DNA from: DASZPL01 sp035550315
Lineage (GTDB): Bacteria > Actinomycetota > Actinomycetes > JAFAQI01
NCBI GenBank assembly: GCA_035550315.1
Contig: DASZPL010000051.1
Location: forward strand, 1 to 19,005
Reading direction: 5' to 3'
Length of the DNA: 19,005 nucleotides
Under the pieces are notes generated by a model that had not been told where the DNA came from, did no database searches, and saw only the letters and a program-made list of their open reading frames with translations. Position numbers and translations under genes: made by a program. Positions 7,774 to 15,078 of the stretch are shown piece by piece (positions within the stretch are counted from its first letter, which is position 1; each line of letters opens with the position of its first letter).

Positions 7774-8010
7774 TCAGCGGGAGCGGCGCAACACGAAGAC
7801 CGCCGCAACTGCGGCGGCGGCGCCGACCACCAGCAGCACCCGGTCGGTGCGCAGCGACCGGCGCGGCGAGCCCGCCGTCACCACCGCCGCGGCGAACCGG
7901 CTCGCGGCGCGCTTCGGGCTGATCCGCTCGGTGATCGCGTCCACCGTCTCCGCCAGCTCGGTGCGGGTCTGCTCGATCTCGCGCTGGATGACGTCCGGAT
8001 CCCGTGCCAC
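7774..8010 (-). CDS. DUF3618 domain small membrane protein
   Basis: The protein has 78 aa from GTG 8010. The N-terminus RDPDVIQREIEQTRTELAET (3-22) is the DUF3618 signature, an amphipathic helix that probably forms a coiled coil. It is followed by ISPKRAA and a single C-terminal hydrophobic helix (about 57-74) ending in RRSR. It should be a small tail-anchored inner membrane protein; no function is known. It is divergent from the peroxiredoxin gene, 78 nt apart. The frame extends upstream without a stop, but those residues are antisense to the peroxiredoxin. GTG 8010 is chosen because the domain starts there and a TACCCT box ends 6 nt before it. Confidence 0.87.
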   Translation of the reverse strand: MARDPDVIQREIEQTRTELAETVDAITERISPKRAASRFAAAVVTAGSPRRSLRTDRVLLVVGAAAAVAAVFVLRRSR

Positions 8011-8016
8011 GGCACC

Positions 8017-8022
8017 AGGGTA
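8017..8022 (-). promoter_or_regulatory. candidate leaderless promoter -10 (TACCCT)
   Basis: On the minus strand TACCCT ends 6 nt before GTG 8010, with no Shine-Dalgarno sequence between. The transcript would start at the codon. Confidence 0.55.
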
Positions 8023-8076
8023 CCCGCCCACTACCCCCCACCCAACCTCCCACGGCGCCGGCCAGAGCCGGCGCGC

Positions 8077-8082
8077 TACCGT
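8077..8082 (+). promoter_or_regulatory. candidate leaderless promoter -10 (TACCGT)
   Basis: TACCGT ends 6 nt before ATG 8089 with no ribosome site. With the opposite box at 8017-8022 it forms a compact divergent promoter pair. Confidence 0.6.
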
Positions 8083-8088
8083 CAGCGC

Positions 8089-8556
8089 ATGCGGCTGTCT
8101 CCCGGTGACCTGGCTCCGGACTTCGCATTGCTCGACGCCGACGAAACCCAGCACACGCTGAGCGAGTTTCGCGGCAAGCACCTGGTGATCTACTTCTATC
8201 CGGCGGCGCTCACGCCCGGCTGCACGACGCAGGCGTGCGACTTCCGCGACAACCTGAAGGTGCTTGCCGGCGCCGACTACGCGGTCGTCGGGATCTCGCC
8301 CGACCAGCCGGCGAAGCTGGCGAAGTTCCGCGACAAGTACGACCTGCCGTTCCCGCTGCTGTCCGACGGCGACAAGCGGGTGCTGGAGGCGTACGGCGCC
8401 TGGGGCGAGAAGACGATGTACGGCAAGAAGGTCACCGGTGTGATCCGCTCGACCGTCGTCGTCGACCCCGAGGGCAAGGTCGCGGCCGCGTTCTACAACG
8501 TCAAGGCGACCGGTCACGTCGCGAAGCTGCTGCGCGACCTCGACCTGGCGGCCTGA
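8089..8556 (+). CDS. bcp: Thioredoxin-dependent thiol peroxidase, BCP/PrxQ peroxiredoxin
   Basis: The protein has 155 aa, typical for the family. It reduces hydrogen peroxide and organic hydroperoxides in the cytoplasm, using thioredoxin-type donors. The active site TPGCTTQAC has the peroxidatic Cys45 and a resolving Cys50 five residues later, the alpha-helix 2 arrangement of PrxQ. GDLAPDF (6-12), VIYFYPAALTPG, GISPDQ and FPLLSD are also standard. The usual catalytic Thr is in place at residue 42. No signal peptide is present. It is convergent with the flavoprotein gene, 2 nt apart, and divergent from the DUF3618 gene. Confidence 0.95.
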   Translation: MRLSPGDLAPDFALLDADETQHTLSEFRGKHLVIYFYPAALTPGCTTQACDFRDNLKVLAGADYAVVGISPDQPAKLAKFRDKYDLPFPLLSDGDKRVLEAYGAWGEKTMYGKKVTGVIRSTVVVDPEGKVAAAFYNVKATGHVAKLLRDLDLAA

Positions 8557-8558
8557 CC

Positions 8559-9776
8559 TCAGCCGCGGCGGCTGCGCAGGCTGCGCCAGACCGACCGCAC
8601 CAGTGACGGATCGGTCCACAGCACTGACATCGCCCACGCCGGGCTGAACGAGCTGGCGAACACCGCCGCCGCCTGCCGCGCGGTCAACTTGTCCATCCGG
8701 CGGATCACCCGATCCCAGTCCGCGTCACCGAAGCGGCAGATCCGCTCGTTGACGGCGTACGAGATCCGCAGGTTGCGGCCGGCGTACCGCTTCCACTGCG
8801 CGGGGTACGCCGCCAGCCCGCGCGCCGAGTAGTCACCGCCCGCCGCCACGATCGCCGCGCCGGCGGCCCGCCCGGCGACGATGGCGTAGCGGATCCCCTC
8901 ACCGAGCAACGTCGAGCCCTGCCCGGCGGCGTCGCCGGTGACCACGAGCCCGTCGCCGACCAGCCGGGTCGCGTCCGGCGGCAGCACCGGCATCAGGCCG
9001 CTGTGCATCTCCAAGGCGCCGAAGCCGGTCGCCGGTCCGGCCAGCAGCGCGAACTCGGACTGCAACTTGTCCAGCAGCACACGGGGCTCGGCGTCGCTGT
9101 CGGGGCGCACCACGCCGACGCCGAGTCGCACCCGGTCGTCGCCGCACGGGAACGCCCAGCCGTAGCCGCCCGGCGCGACCGCGTCACCCAGCCAGAACAC
9201 GACCTCGTCCTGGTCGTAGCCCGGCGCATGCAACTCGAGCTCCATGCCGACCGCGGCGCGCTCGTTGGCCGGCCGCAGCCCGGCCGCGCGGGCCAGGAAG
9301 CCGGTGTGCCCGCTCGCGTCCACGACGACGCGGCTGGGCAGGTCGTAGCGGCCGCGGAACGGGTCGCGGACCGTGACGCCGCGCACCGCGGTGGCGGAAG
9401 CGCCCGGCAGCACGCCTTCGACGTGCGCCTTCAGCCGCAGCTCGGCGCCGGCTTCGACCGCCTGCTGACCGAGCCATTGATAGGTGCGCCGCACGTCCAG
9501 GACGCAGCCGACCGCGCGGCGGTAGGTCTTGGTCGCGGCGGTGGTCGGGCCGAGCACCCGGATCCGGTGGATCGGGTGGTAGCAGCGCGCGGGCACGCCG
9601 AGCGCTTGCAACGGCTTGATGAAACTGCCACCGCTGGTGCGCACCGGCTCGCCGATCGCGTGGCCACGCTCGAGGACGACGACTCGCAGTCCGCCCTTCG
9701 CCGCCTCGGCGGCGGCCGCCAGGCCGGCGGGACCGCCGCCGACGACGACTGCATCGACCTGCGCGGCGCCGCTCAT
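8559..9776 (-). CDS. Geranylgeranyl-reductase-family FAD-dependent oxidoreductase
   Basis: The protein has 405 aa. The N-terminal Rossmann motif VVVGGGPAGLAAA (10-22) and the later GDAAGQGSTLLGEGIRYA motif (from about 282) are the two FAD-binding signatures of the GGR/PHBH-like flavoprotein group. ERGHAIGEP after the first fold holds the acidic residue that contacts the FAD ribose. The family reduces isoprenoid chains (geranylgeranyl lipids, menaquinone tails) or oxidises small aromatics; the exact substrate cannot be told. The frame stays open far upstream (to 10691), but that part is antisense to the amidase gene and reads as low-complexity Arg/Gly/Pro. ATG 9776 begins exactly at the fold and has a TACGCT box 7 nt before it. 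Confidence 0.88.
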   Translation of the reverse strand: MSGAAQVDAVVVGGGPAGLAAAAEAAKGGLRVVVLERGHAIGEPVRTSGGSFIKPLQALGVPARCYHPIHRIRVLGPTTAATKTYRRAVGCVLDVRRTYQWLGQQAVEAGAELRLKAHVEGVLPGASATAVRGVTVRDPFRGRYDLPSRVVVDASGHTGFLARAAGLRPANERAAVGMELELHAPGYDQDEVVFWLGDAVAPGGYGWAFPCGDDRVRLGVGVVRPDSDAEPRVLLDKLQSEFALLAGPATGFGALEMHSGLMPVLPPDATRLVGDGLVVTGDAAGQGSTLLGEGIRYAIVAGRAAGAAIVAAGGDYSARGLAAYPAQWKRYAGRNLRISYAVNERICRFGDADWDRVIRRMDKLTARQAAAVFASSFSPAWAMSVLWTDPSLVRSVWRSLRSRRG

Positions 9777-9783
9777 CGCGCCC

Positions 9784-9789
9784 AGCGTA
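9784..9789 (-). promoter_or_regulatory. candidate leaderless promoter -10 (TACGCT)
   Basis: On the minus strand TACGCT ends 7 nt before ATG 9776. There is no ribosome site. Confidence 0.5.
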
Positions 9790-9808
9790 GGGTTCGCCCG
9801 ACCGTGAC

Positions 9809-9815
9809 GGGAGGG
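9809..9815 (+). promoter_or_regulatory. ribosome binding site of the amidase gene
   Basis: GGGAGGG stands 6 nt before GTG 9822 and overlaps the alternative GTG 9804 codon region, so 9822 is the better start. Confidence 0.65.
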
Positions 9816-9821
9816 CAACGA

Positions 9822-11225
9822 GTGGCCGACAAGCGGGTGCACGCGTTTCGGGACGACGACGCGCTCGGCCGACATGACGCGGTGGCCCTGGCGGCCCAGG
9901 TCAAGGACGGCAGCGTCAGCCCGGCGGAGCTGGCCGGCGCGGCCGCCGCCCGCGCCGCCGAGGTGGATCCGCGGTTGCACGGGCTGATCGAGCCGCTGTT
10001 CGACCGCCCCCGGTTCGCCGGTGACGTCAGCCTGCCGCTGTACGGCGTACCGACGTTCGTCAAGGACAACACCGACATCCGGGGCCTGCCGACGAACCAC
10101 GGCAGCGAGGCGTTCACCGCCCGTCCGGCGAAGCGCGACGGCGCCTACGCCAGGCAGTTCCTCGCCACCGGGCTGACGCTGGTCGGGAAGACCCGGCTGC
10201 CGGAGTTCGGCTTCAACGCGACGACCGAGTACATGACCGAGGACCCGGTCTGCAACCCGTGGAACACCGACCACTCGGTCGGTGCGTCGTCGGGCGGCTC
10301 GGCGGCGTTCGTCGCCGCCGGCGTGGTCCCGATCGCTCACGCCAACGACGGCGGCGGGTCGATCCGGATCCCGGCGGCGTGCGCCGGTCTCGTCGGGCTG
10401 AAGCCGAGCCGGGGTCGCCACGTCGACGGCGAGCAGGCCAAGCACCTGCCGATCAACATGATCTCCGAGGGCGTCGTGACCCGGACGGTGCGCGACACGG
10501 CAACCTTCGTCGCAGCGGCCGAGGACGTCTGGCGCAACCCGGCGCTGCCGCCGATCGGGCTGGTGCGCGGCCCGGCCGAGCGCCGGCTGCGGGTCGGCGT
10601 CGTCCTGGAGACCGTGAACGGCGCTCCCATCGACGAGCCGACCCGGGCCGCCGTCGAGCAGACCGCCGCCGTGCTCGAGAAGGCCGGTCATGTCGTCGAG
10701 CCGATGGCGCTGCCGCTGGGCCAGCAGTTCGCCGACGACTTCCTGCAGTACTGGGGCCTGCTGGCGGACCTGTCGATGGCGACCGGGAAGCTGATCCTCG
10801 ACCGGTCATTCGACCCGTCGAAGACGGACGGACTGACCCGCGGGCTGCGGGCCTACCACCGCTCCCACCTCCGCCGGACCGCCGGCGCGCTGCTGCGGTT
10901 GCGCAAGGCGGATGCGACCTACGCCGAGATGTTCGCGCGGCGCGAAGTGGTGCTGTCTCCGGTGCTGGCTCACGTCCCGCCACCGCTCGGCTTCATCAGT
11001 CCGCGGGTGCCGTTCGACACGCTGCTCGAGCGGCTGATGCAGTACGTCGCGTACACGCCGCTGAACAACATCGCGGGGACGCCGGCGATCTCGCTGCCGG
11101 TCGGCGTCGCGGCGCAGGGCGTGCCTACGGCGGTGCATCTGTCCGCGGCGTACGGCGATGAGCGCACGCTGCTCGAGCTGGCCTATCTCCTCGAGGCCGA
11201 GCAGCCGTTCCCGACGATCTGGTAG
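9822..11225 (+). CDS. Amidase signature family protein
   Basis: The protein has 467 aa. Amidase signature enzymes hydrolyse carboxamides through a Ser-cisSer-Lys triad. Lys81 is in VPTFVKDN, the cis-Ser is in VGASSGGSAAFVAAG (S156/S157), and the nucleophile is S180 in NDGGGSIRIPAACAGLVGLKPS. The catalytic loop reads DGGGS where DTGGS or DIGGS is commoner. The C-terminal NIAGTPAISLPVG block is also typical. It has no signal peptide, so it is cytoplasmic. It is not obviously GatA, because no gatB or gatC is adjacent and the GatA-specific context is missing; a catabolic amidase (acylamide, 6-aminohexanoate-dimer-type or similar) is more likely. Substrate unknown. It is divergent from the flavoprotein gene, 45 nt apart. 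Confidence 0.92.
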   Translation: MADKRVHAFRDDDALGRHDAVALAAQVKDGSVSPAELAGAAAARAAEVDPRLHGLIEPLFDRPRFAGDVSLPLYGVPTFVKDNTDIRGLPTNHGSEAFTARPAKRDGAYARQFLATGLTLVGKTRLPEFGFNATTEYMTEDPVCNPWNTDHSVGASSGGSAAFVAAGVVPIAHANDGGGSIRIPAACAGLVGLKPSRGRHVDGEQAKHLPINMISEGVVTRTVRDTATFVAAAEDVWRNPALPPIGLVRGPAERRLRVGVVLETVNGAPIDEPTRAAVEQTAAVLEKAGHVVEPMALPLGQQFADDFLQYWGLLADLSMATGKLILDRSFDPSKTDGLTRGLRAYHRSHLRRTAGALLRLRKADATYAEMFARREVVLSPVLAHVPPPLGFISPRVPFDTLLERLMQYVAYTPLNNIAGTPAISLPVGVAAQGVPTAVHLSAAYGDERTLLELAYLLEAEQPFPTIW

Positions 11226-11238
11226 CCGCGCGGCGCGG
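11226..11238. terminator. short GC stem-loop in a convergent gap
   Basis: CCGCGCGGCGCGG can fold into a 5-bp stem (CCGCG/CGCGG) with a 3-nt loop and fills almost the entire 15-nt gap between two convergent genes. No T tract follows on either strand, so it is only a possible bidirectional terminator. Confidence 0.3.
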
Positions 11239-11240
11239 TC

Positions 11241-11885
11241 CTATTGCCTCACGCCGCCGCCACCGGCGACCCGGGCTGCCAGTGCGGGAAGGCCGGGACC
11301 GCCGAGCTCGGCCAGTCCTTGCGGGCGTCCGGCGAGCGCGACCAGCAGCGCCTCCCCTGGGCCGGTTACCTCGGGGCCGCTCCCATGGGTCCAGGGGACG
11401 TCGGTTGCGACCAACCGAAGCCCGCGCAGGTTCGCCGGAGCCGGCAGGACCCGTGCGCGAGGCATGAACGTCAGGGCCGCGATCAGGCGTTCCTCCGGCA
11501 CGGCGCGTGGTTGGTTCAGTGCCCGGCGAATGTCCTGGTGATGGATCAGCCCGTCGGTGAGCGCGACGGCGCTGCCGAACGCCGCGGTGATGCCGCGGGG
11601 GACGGCATGAGTGCGCAGCCTGGACACGAGCTGGGCGGTGTTGAGCCGACGGCTGCGCTCGACCCCAACCTGGTTGCAGCGAGCCAACGAGAACCTCGAC
11701 CGGGCGAACAGCGCCAGCACAGCGGGCCAGCCGAGCTCGTCGTACGCCGGCAGGTGCCCCACGACGTCACGCACCGTCCATCCGGAACACAACGACGGCT
11801 GCTCCCACTCGGCCTCGGTGAGGGTCTCGAGGTAGTCCGCCAAGTCGCGACGTTCGGCCGTCGCCAGCTCGCGGAGATTCGCCAC
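11241..11885 (-). CDS. Maleylpyruvate isomerase family mycothiol-dependent enzyme (DinB-like fold)
   Basis: The protein has 214 aa from GTG 11885. The N-terminal MDMPI/DinB-like four-helix region contains SLCSGWTVRDVVGHL (31-45, His44) and TDGLIHHQDIRRAL (110-123, D111, H115/H116, D118). These motifs supply the metal ligands in mycothiol-dependent enzymes of this family. Mycothiol is the actinobacterial low-molecular-weight thiol, so the gene supports the assignment of the organism. Substrate and reaction are not known; most family members are annotated only by fold. A short C-terminal domain ends in a Gly-rich tail (AARVAGGGGVRQ). The start codon lies 20 nt downstream of the tRNA gene on the same strand with no clear ribosome site, so it may be read from the tRNA transcript. 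Confidence 0.85.
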   Translation of the reverse strand: MANLRELATAERRDLADYLETLTEAEWEQPSLCSGWTVRDVVGHLPAYDELGWPAVLALFARSRFSLARCNQVGVERSRRLNTAQLVSRLRTHAVPRGITAAFGSAVALTDGLIHHQDIRRALNQPRAVPEERLIAALTFMPRARVLPAPANLRGLRLVATDVPWTHGSGPEVTGPGEALLVALAGRPQGLAELGGPGLPALAARVAGGGGVRQ

Positions 11886-11905
11886 GGCGCAAGCCTGTCA
11901 CGGGT

Positions 11906-11981
11906 TGGTGGGGTCGGCGGGATTCGAACCCGCACTGGCGTGCTCCTAAGGCACGTGCCTCTGCCGTTGGGCTACGACCCC
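11906..11981 (-). tRNA. tRNA with anticodon UAG (nominally Leu, CUA/CUG), class I with a short variable loop
   Basis: Read on the minus strand: acceptor GGGGTCG (11981-11975) pairs fully with CGACCCC (11916-11910). D stem GCC/GGC has a 10-nt loop containing GGCAGA. Anticodon stem CGTGC (11955-11951) pairs with GCACG (11943-11939), and the loop is CTTAGGA (11950-11944), so U33, anticodon UAG (11948-11946) and G37. The variable loop is only CCAGT. T stem GCGGG/CCCGC closes the loop TTCGAAT. Discriminator A73 is followed by encoded CCA. All stems are perfect apart from position 13/22. The anticodon, G37, A73 and the 3-bp D stem agree with tRNA-Leu. The 5-nt variable loop does not: standard bacterial tRNA-Leu is class II with a long arm. 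Charging by LeuRS is the simplest guess, but another identity is possible. Confidence 0.88.
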
Positions 11982-12033
11982 TGCGCTGTGGTGCGTGCGA
12001 CCATCGTGTCAGCAATCGTGAGAGCGGGGCGAG

Positions 12034-12981
12034 ATGGGACGAGCGGTCGTCACCGGCGGTGCGGGCTTCCTCGGCTCGCACCTGTGCGAGCGACTGCTCG
12101 ACGACGGCGAGGAGGTGATCTGCCTCGACAACTTCCTCACCGGGCGGCCGCGCAACGTCGAGCGGCTGTTGGAACGCGACGGGTTCCGGCTGATCCGGAC
12201 CGACGTCACCGACTTCGTCCACGTCGTCGGCCCGGTCGACTACGTGCTGCACTTCGCCTCGCCGGCCTCGCCGATCGACTACCTGCAGGTGCCGATCGAG
12301 ACGCTGAAGGTCGGATCGATCGGCACGTTGCACACCCTCGGCTTGGCAAAGGAAAAGGGCGCGCGATACCTGCTGGCGTCGACGTCGGAGGTGTACGGCG
12401 ACCCGCAGATCCATCCGCAGCCGGAGTCCTACTGGGGGCACGTCAACCCGGTCGGACCGCGCGGCGTGTACGACGAGGCGAAGCGATTCGGCGAAGCGCT
12501 CACGATGGCGTACCGGCGCTACCACGACGTCGACACCGCCATCGTCCGGATCTTTAACACTCACGGACCATTTATGAGAGCGAACGACGGGCGGGCGATT
12601 CCGAACTTCGTCGGCCAGGCGTTGCGCGGTGAGCCGATCACGGTCGCGGGTGACGGCAGCCAGACGCGTTCCATCCAGTACGTCGACGACCTGGTCGAGG
12701 GCGTCATGCGACTGCTCCGGTCCGGTCATCCGGGCCCGATGAACATCGGCAACCCGCACGAGATCTCGATGCTGGACCTGGCCACGAAGATTCGCGAGCT
12801 ATGTGGTTCGACCGCGGAGATCACGTTCATCCCGCGGCCGGAGGACGACCCAACGATCCGCCAGCCCGACATCGCGCTGGCGCGTGCCGAGCTCGGGTGG
12901 GAGCCGAAGGTCGATCTCGAGGACGGGTTGATGCGCACCATCGCGTACTTCCGCGAGAACCTCGAACTGTTCGCGGGCTAG
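12034..12981 (+). CDS. UDP-glucuronate decarboxylase / NAD-dependent epimerase family (extended SDR)
   Basis: The protein has 315 aa. It has the SDR NAD-binding TGGAGFLGSH (7-16), Asp32 at the end of strand 2 for the adenosine ribose, the active-site ASTSEVYGDP (115-124, T117/E119) and Y146-x3-K150 (GVYDEAK). The segment HFASPASPIDY (73-83) with GPR before the catalytic Tyr is characteristic of UDP-xylose synthases, which oxidise UDP-glucuronate at C4, decarboxylate it and yield UDP-xylose. A 4-keto product or a closely related dehydratase activity cannot be excluded. The product would feed surface polysaccharide synthesis, fitting the envelope genes at the left of the window. Its stop codon overlaps that of rdgB in the palindrome CTAG. 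The start is preceded only by a weak GGGGCGAG. Confidence 0.87.
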   Translation: MGRAVVTGGAGFLGSHLCERLLDDGEEVICLDNFLTGRPRNVERLLERDGFRLIRTDVTDFVHVVGPVDYVLHFASPASPIDYLQVPIETLKVGSIGTLHTLGLAKEKGARYLLASTSEVYGDPQIHPQPESYWGHVNPVGPRGVYDEAKRFGEALTMAYRRYHDVDTAIVRIFNTHGPFMRANDGRAIPNFVGQALRGEPITVAGDGSQTRSIQYVDDLVEGVMRLLRSGHPGPMNIGNPHEISMLDLATKIRELCGSTAEITFIPRPEDDPTIRQPDIALARAELGWEPKVDLEDGLMRTIAYFRENLELFAG

Positions 12982-13586
12982 CGGAGCAACTCGGCCAATC
13001 GCGGCGCCAGCGCCCGAAACGCCTTGCCGCGATGGCTGATCGCGTCCTTCTCCGCCGCCGACATCTCGGCGGTCGTTCGCTGCTCGCCGAGCGGCCGAAA
13101 GATCGGGTCGTAGCCGAACCCGTTGCTGCCTCGCGGGTCGCGGATCACGACGCCGTCGACACGTTCGACGACGACCAGCTCCGCGCCGTCCGGAGCGACG
13201 GCGGCGGCGGCGCAGACGAACGCCGCACCCCGGCGCTCGTCCGGCACGTCGACCAGCTGATCGAGCACCAGCTGCAAGTTCGCGGCATCGTCGCCGTGGC
13301 GTCCGGACCAGCGCGCCGAGAGCACACCGGGCATGCCGCCGAGCGCTTCGACGGTGAGGCCGCTGTCGTCCGCCACCGCGACCATGCCGGTCGCCGCCGC
13401 AACCGCCCGAGCCTTCAGCAGCGCGTTCTCGGCGAACGTCGCGCCGGTCTCGGCGACGTCGGGAGCCTCGGGAAACTCGGCCCGACCGTGCAGCGTGATG
13501 TCGTACGCCGCGAGGATCCGGCGGAGCTCGGTCAGTTTCGCCGGGTTGCGGGTGGCGAGCACGACGTCGCCGGCGCGCGACGCCAC
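12978..13586 (-). CDS. rdgB: XTP/dITP diphosphatase (RdgB/HAM1 family)
   Basis: The protein has 202 aa from GTG 13586. It hydrolyses non-canonical purine triphosphates (dITP, XTP) to monophosphates and keeps them out of DNA and RNA. Hallmarks are LATRNPAKLTEL (10-21), FAENALLKA, DDSGL with the downstream LGGMPGVLSARW, GFGYDPIF and SHRGKAF near the end. It starts 2 nt after the rph stop codon, so the two are co-transcribed and probably translationally coupled. The same rph-rdgB pair occurs in M. tuberculosis (Rv1340-Rv1341). Confidence 0.95.
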   Translation of the reverse strand: MASRAGDVVLATRNPAKLTELRRILAAYDITLHGRAEFPEAPDVAETGATFAENALLKARAVAAATGMVAVADDSGLTVEALGGMPGVLSARWSGRHGDDAANLQLVLDQLVDVPDERRGAAFVCAAAAVAPDGAELVVVERVDGVVIRDPRGSNGFGYDPIFRPLGEQRTTAEMSAAEKDAISHRGKAFRALAPRLAELLR

Positions 13587-13588
13587 GG

Positions 13589-14311
13589 TCAGGCCTGCAA
13601 CGCCTGCTGCTGGAGCGCCGCCAGCTGCCGGCAGCCGTCGGCCGCCAGATCCAACAGCCGGTCGAGCTCGCCCCGGTCGAACGGTGCCGCCTCGGCCGTG
13701 CCCTGCACTTCGACGAACCGGCCGTCGCCAGTGCAGACGACGTTCATGTCGGTCTCCGCCGCGACGTCCTCCTCGTAGCAGAGGTCGAGCCGCGGCTCGC
13801 CGGCGATGATGCCGACGCTGACCGCCGCCACCGATCCGGTCAGCGGCTCACCGGCCAGGCCGCCGCGCTCGCGCAGCCAGACGACGGCATCGGCGAGGGC
13901 GACGTACGCGCCGGTGATCGCCGCCGTCCGGGTGCCGCCGTCGGCCTGCAGCACGTCGCAGTCGATCATCACGGTGTTCTCGCCAAGCGCGGTGTAGTCG
14001 ATGGCGGCGCGCAGCGACCGCCCGACCAGCCGCGAGATCTCGTGGGTGCGACCGCCGATCCGTCCCTTGACCGACTCGCGGTCGCTGCGGGTGTGGGTCG
14101 CGCGGGGCAGCATCGCGTACTCCGCGGTCACCCAGCCCAGCCCGCTGCCCTTGCGCCAGCGGGGCACGCCCTCGGTGACGGAGGCGGCGCAGAGCACGCG
14201 GGTGCGGCCGAACTCGACAAGCACCGAGCCTTCGGCGTGGTCGAGCCACTGCCGGGTGATGGTGACGGGGCGCAGCGCGTCGTTCGCCCGCCCGTCGGGA
14301 CGTGGGGCCAT
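13589..14311 (-). CDS. rph: Ribonuclease PH
   Basis: The protein has 240 aa from ATG 14311, matching the usual RNase PH length. It is a phosphate-dependent 3'-5' exoribonuclease that trims tRNA precursors. The start MAPRPDGRANDALRPV is the conserved family N-terminus. VLVEFGRTRVLCAASV, LPRATHTRSDRE, GRTHEISRLVGRSLRAA, DCDVLQADGGTRTAAI and LDLCYEEDVAAETDMNVV (phosphate- and metal-site region) follow in order. The frame is open further upstream to 14590, but that part is antisense to the MBL gene. It lies 17 nt downstream of the MBL phosphodiesterase and 2 nt before rdgB. Confidence 0.96.
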   Translation of the reverse strand: MAPRPDGRANDALRPVTITRQWLDHAEGSVLVEFGRTRVLCAASVTEGVPRWRKGSGLGWVTAEYAMLPRATHTRSDRESVKGRIGGRTHEISRLVGRSLRAAIDYTALGENTVMIDCDVLQADGGTRTAAITGAYVALADAVVWLRERGGLAGEPLTGSVAAVSVGIIAGEPRLDLCYEEDVAAETDMNVVCTGDGRFVEVQGTAEAAPFDRGELDRLLDLAADGCRQLAALQQQALQA

Positions 14312-14328
14312 ACCGGAAGCGTCTCCTG

Positions 14329-15078
14329 TCAGACGTCGTGGACGTCGCGGACCCGAGCGATCGCGACGTCGCCGTCGTACCCCGCTGTCGCCTCTGTCAT
14401 CGTGCGGGTCTCGTCGCCCCACGGCACCAGGTGGGTCAACAGCAGCCGGCCCACCCCGGCGCGCATCGCGTGCTCCGCGGCCTCGCGCCCGGTGAGGTGG
14501 ATGTCGGGCGGGTTGTCGTCGCCGTCGAGGTACGACGCCTCGCACAGGAACACGTCGGCGCCGCGGGCGATGTCGACCAGTGAGCCGCACGGCCCGCAGT
14601 CGGCGCTGTAGGTGAGGGTGCGGCCGTCGGTCGCGACCCGCATCGCGTAGGTCTCCACCGGGTGGACCACCAGCTGGAGGTCCACCTCGAACGGGCCGAT
14701 GCTGACGTGGCTGCCGTCCTTGACCGGCCGGAAGTCGTAGACCGAGTCCAGCAGCTCGTTGACGTCGCGGCCGTACGCACCGAGCACGTGCTCGCGCAGG
14801 TCGCTCGGGCCGAAAACCGGCAGCAACGGCGGCTGGCCGTCGGGGTGGTAGCGGCGGGCGTAGGTATAGGTGATGAGGTCCAGGAAGTGGTCGCCGTGCA
14901 GGTGACTGACCATGACCGCGTCCGGTCCCAGCAGGCCGCAGATGTCTTGCAGCGCGCCGGTCGATCCGTTGCCGACGTCGAGCAGCAACCGGAAGCCGTC
15001 GTGCTCAACGAGGTACGACGAGCACCCCGAGTGCGGTCCCGGGAACGTCCCGGACATGCCGACGACGGTGAGCTTCAT
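14329..15078 (-). CDS. MBL-fold hydrolase, Rv1339-type cyclic nucleotide phosphodiesterase
   Basis: The protein has 249 aa from ATG 15078. The metallo-beta-lactamase metal site SHLHGDHFLD (58-67: H59, H61, D63, H64) is complete, and later ligands are seen in YSADCGPC and LLLTHLVPW. The position between murI and rph is that of Rv1339 in M. tuberculosis, reported as an atypical class II cAMP phosphodiesterase; the same activity is inferred here from family and context only. The N-terminus MKLTVVGMSGTFPGPHSGCSS-type opening is typical of this group. The ATG overlaps the murI stop by 4 nt (ATGA), showing translational coupling. RNase Z-like tRNA processing is the main alternative for this fold. 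Confidence 0.87.
   Translation of the reverse strand: MKLTVVGMSGTFPGPHSGCSSYLVEHDGFRLLLDVGNGSTGALQDICGLLGPDAVMVSHLHGDHFLDLITYTYARRYHPDGQPPLLPVFGPSDLREHVLGAYGRDVNELLDSVYDFRPVKDGSHVSIGPFEVDLQLVVHPVETYAMRVATDGRTLTYSADCGPCGSLVDIARGADVFLCEASYLDGDDNPPDIHLTGREAAEHAMRAGVGRLLLTHLVPWGDETRTMTEATAGYDGDVAIARVRDVHDV

Noticed and set aside
9777..10691. Upstream extension of the flavoprotein frame, which would make a 710-aa protein
   Set aside because: It is antisense to the well-supported amidase gene and reads as Arg/Gly/Pro-rich low-complexity sequence; the FAD fold starts at 9776.
11906..11981. tRNA gene as attachment site of an integrated element
   Set aside because: No second copy of the tRNA 3' end, no integrase and no phage gene is seen in the window.
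11906..11981. tRNA read as an amber suppressor
   Set aside because: The anticodon is UAG, which pairs with CUA/CUG; a suppressor of UAG stop codons would need the anticodon CUA.
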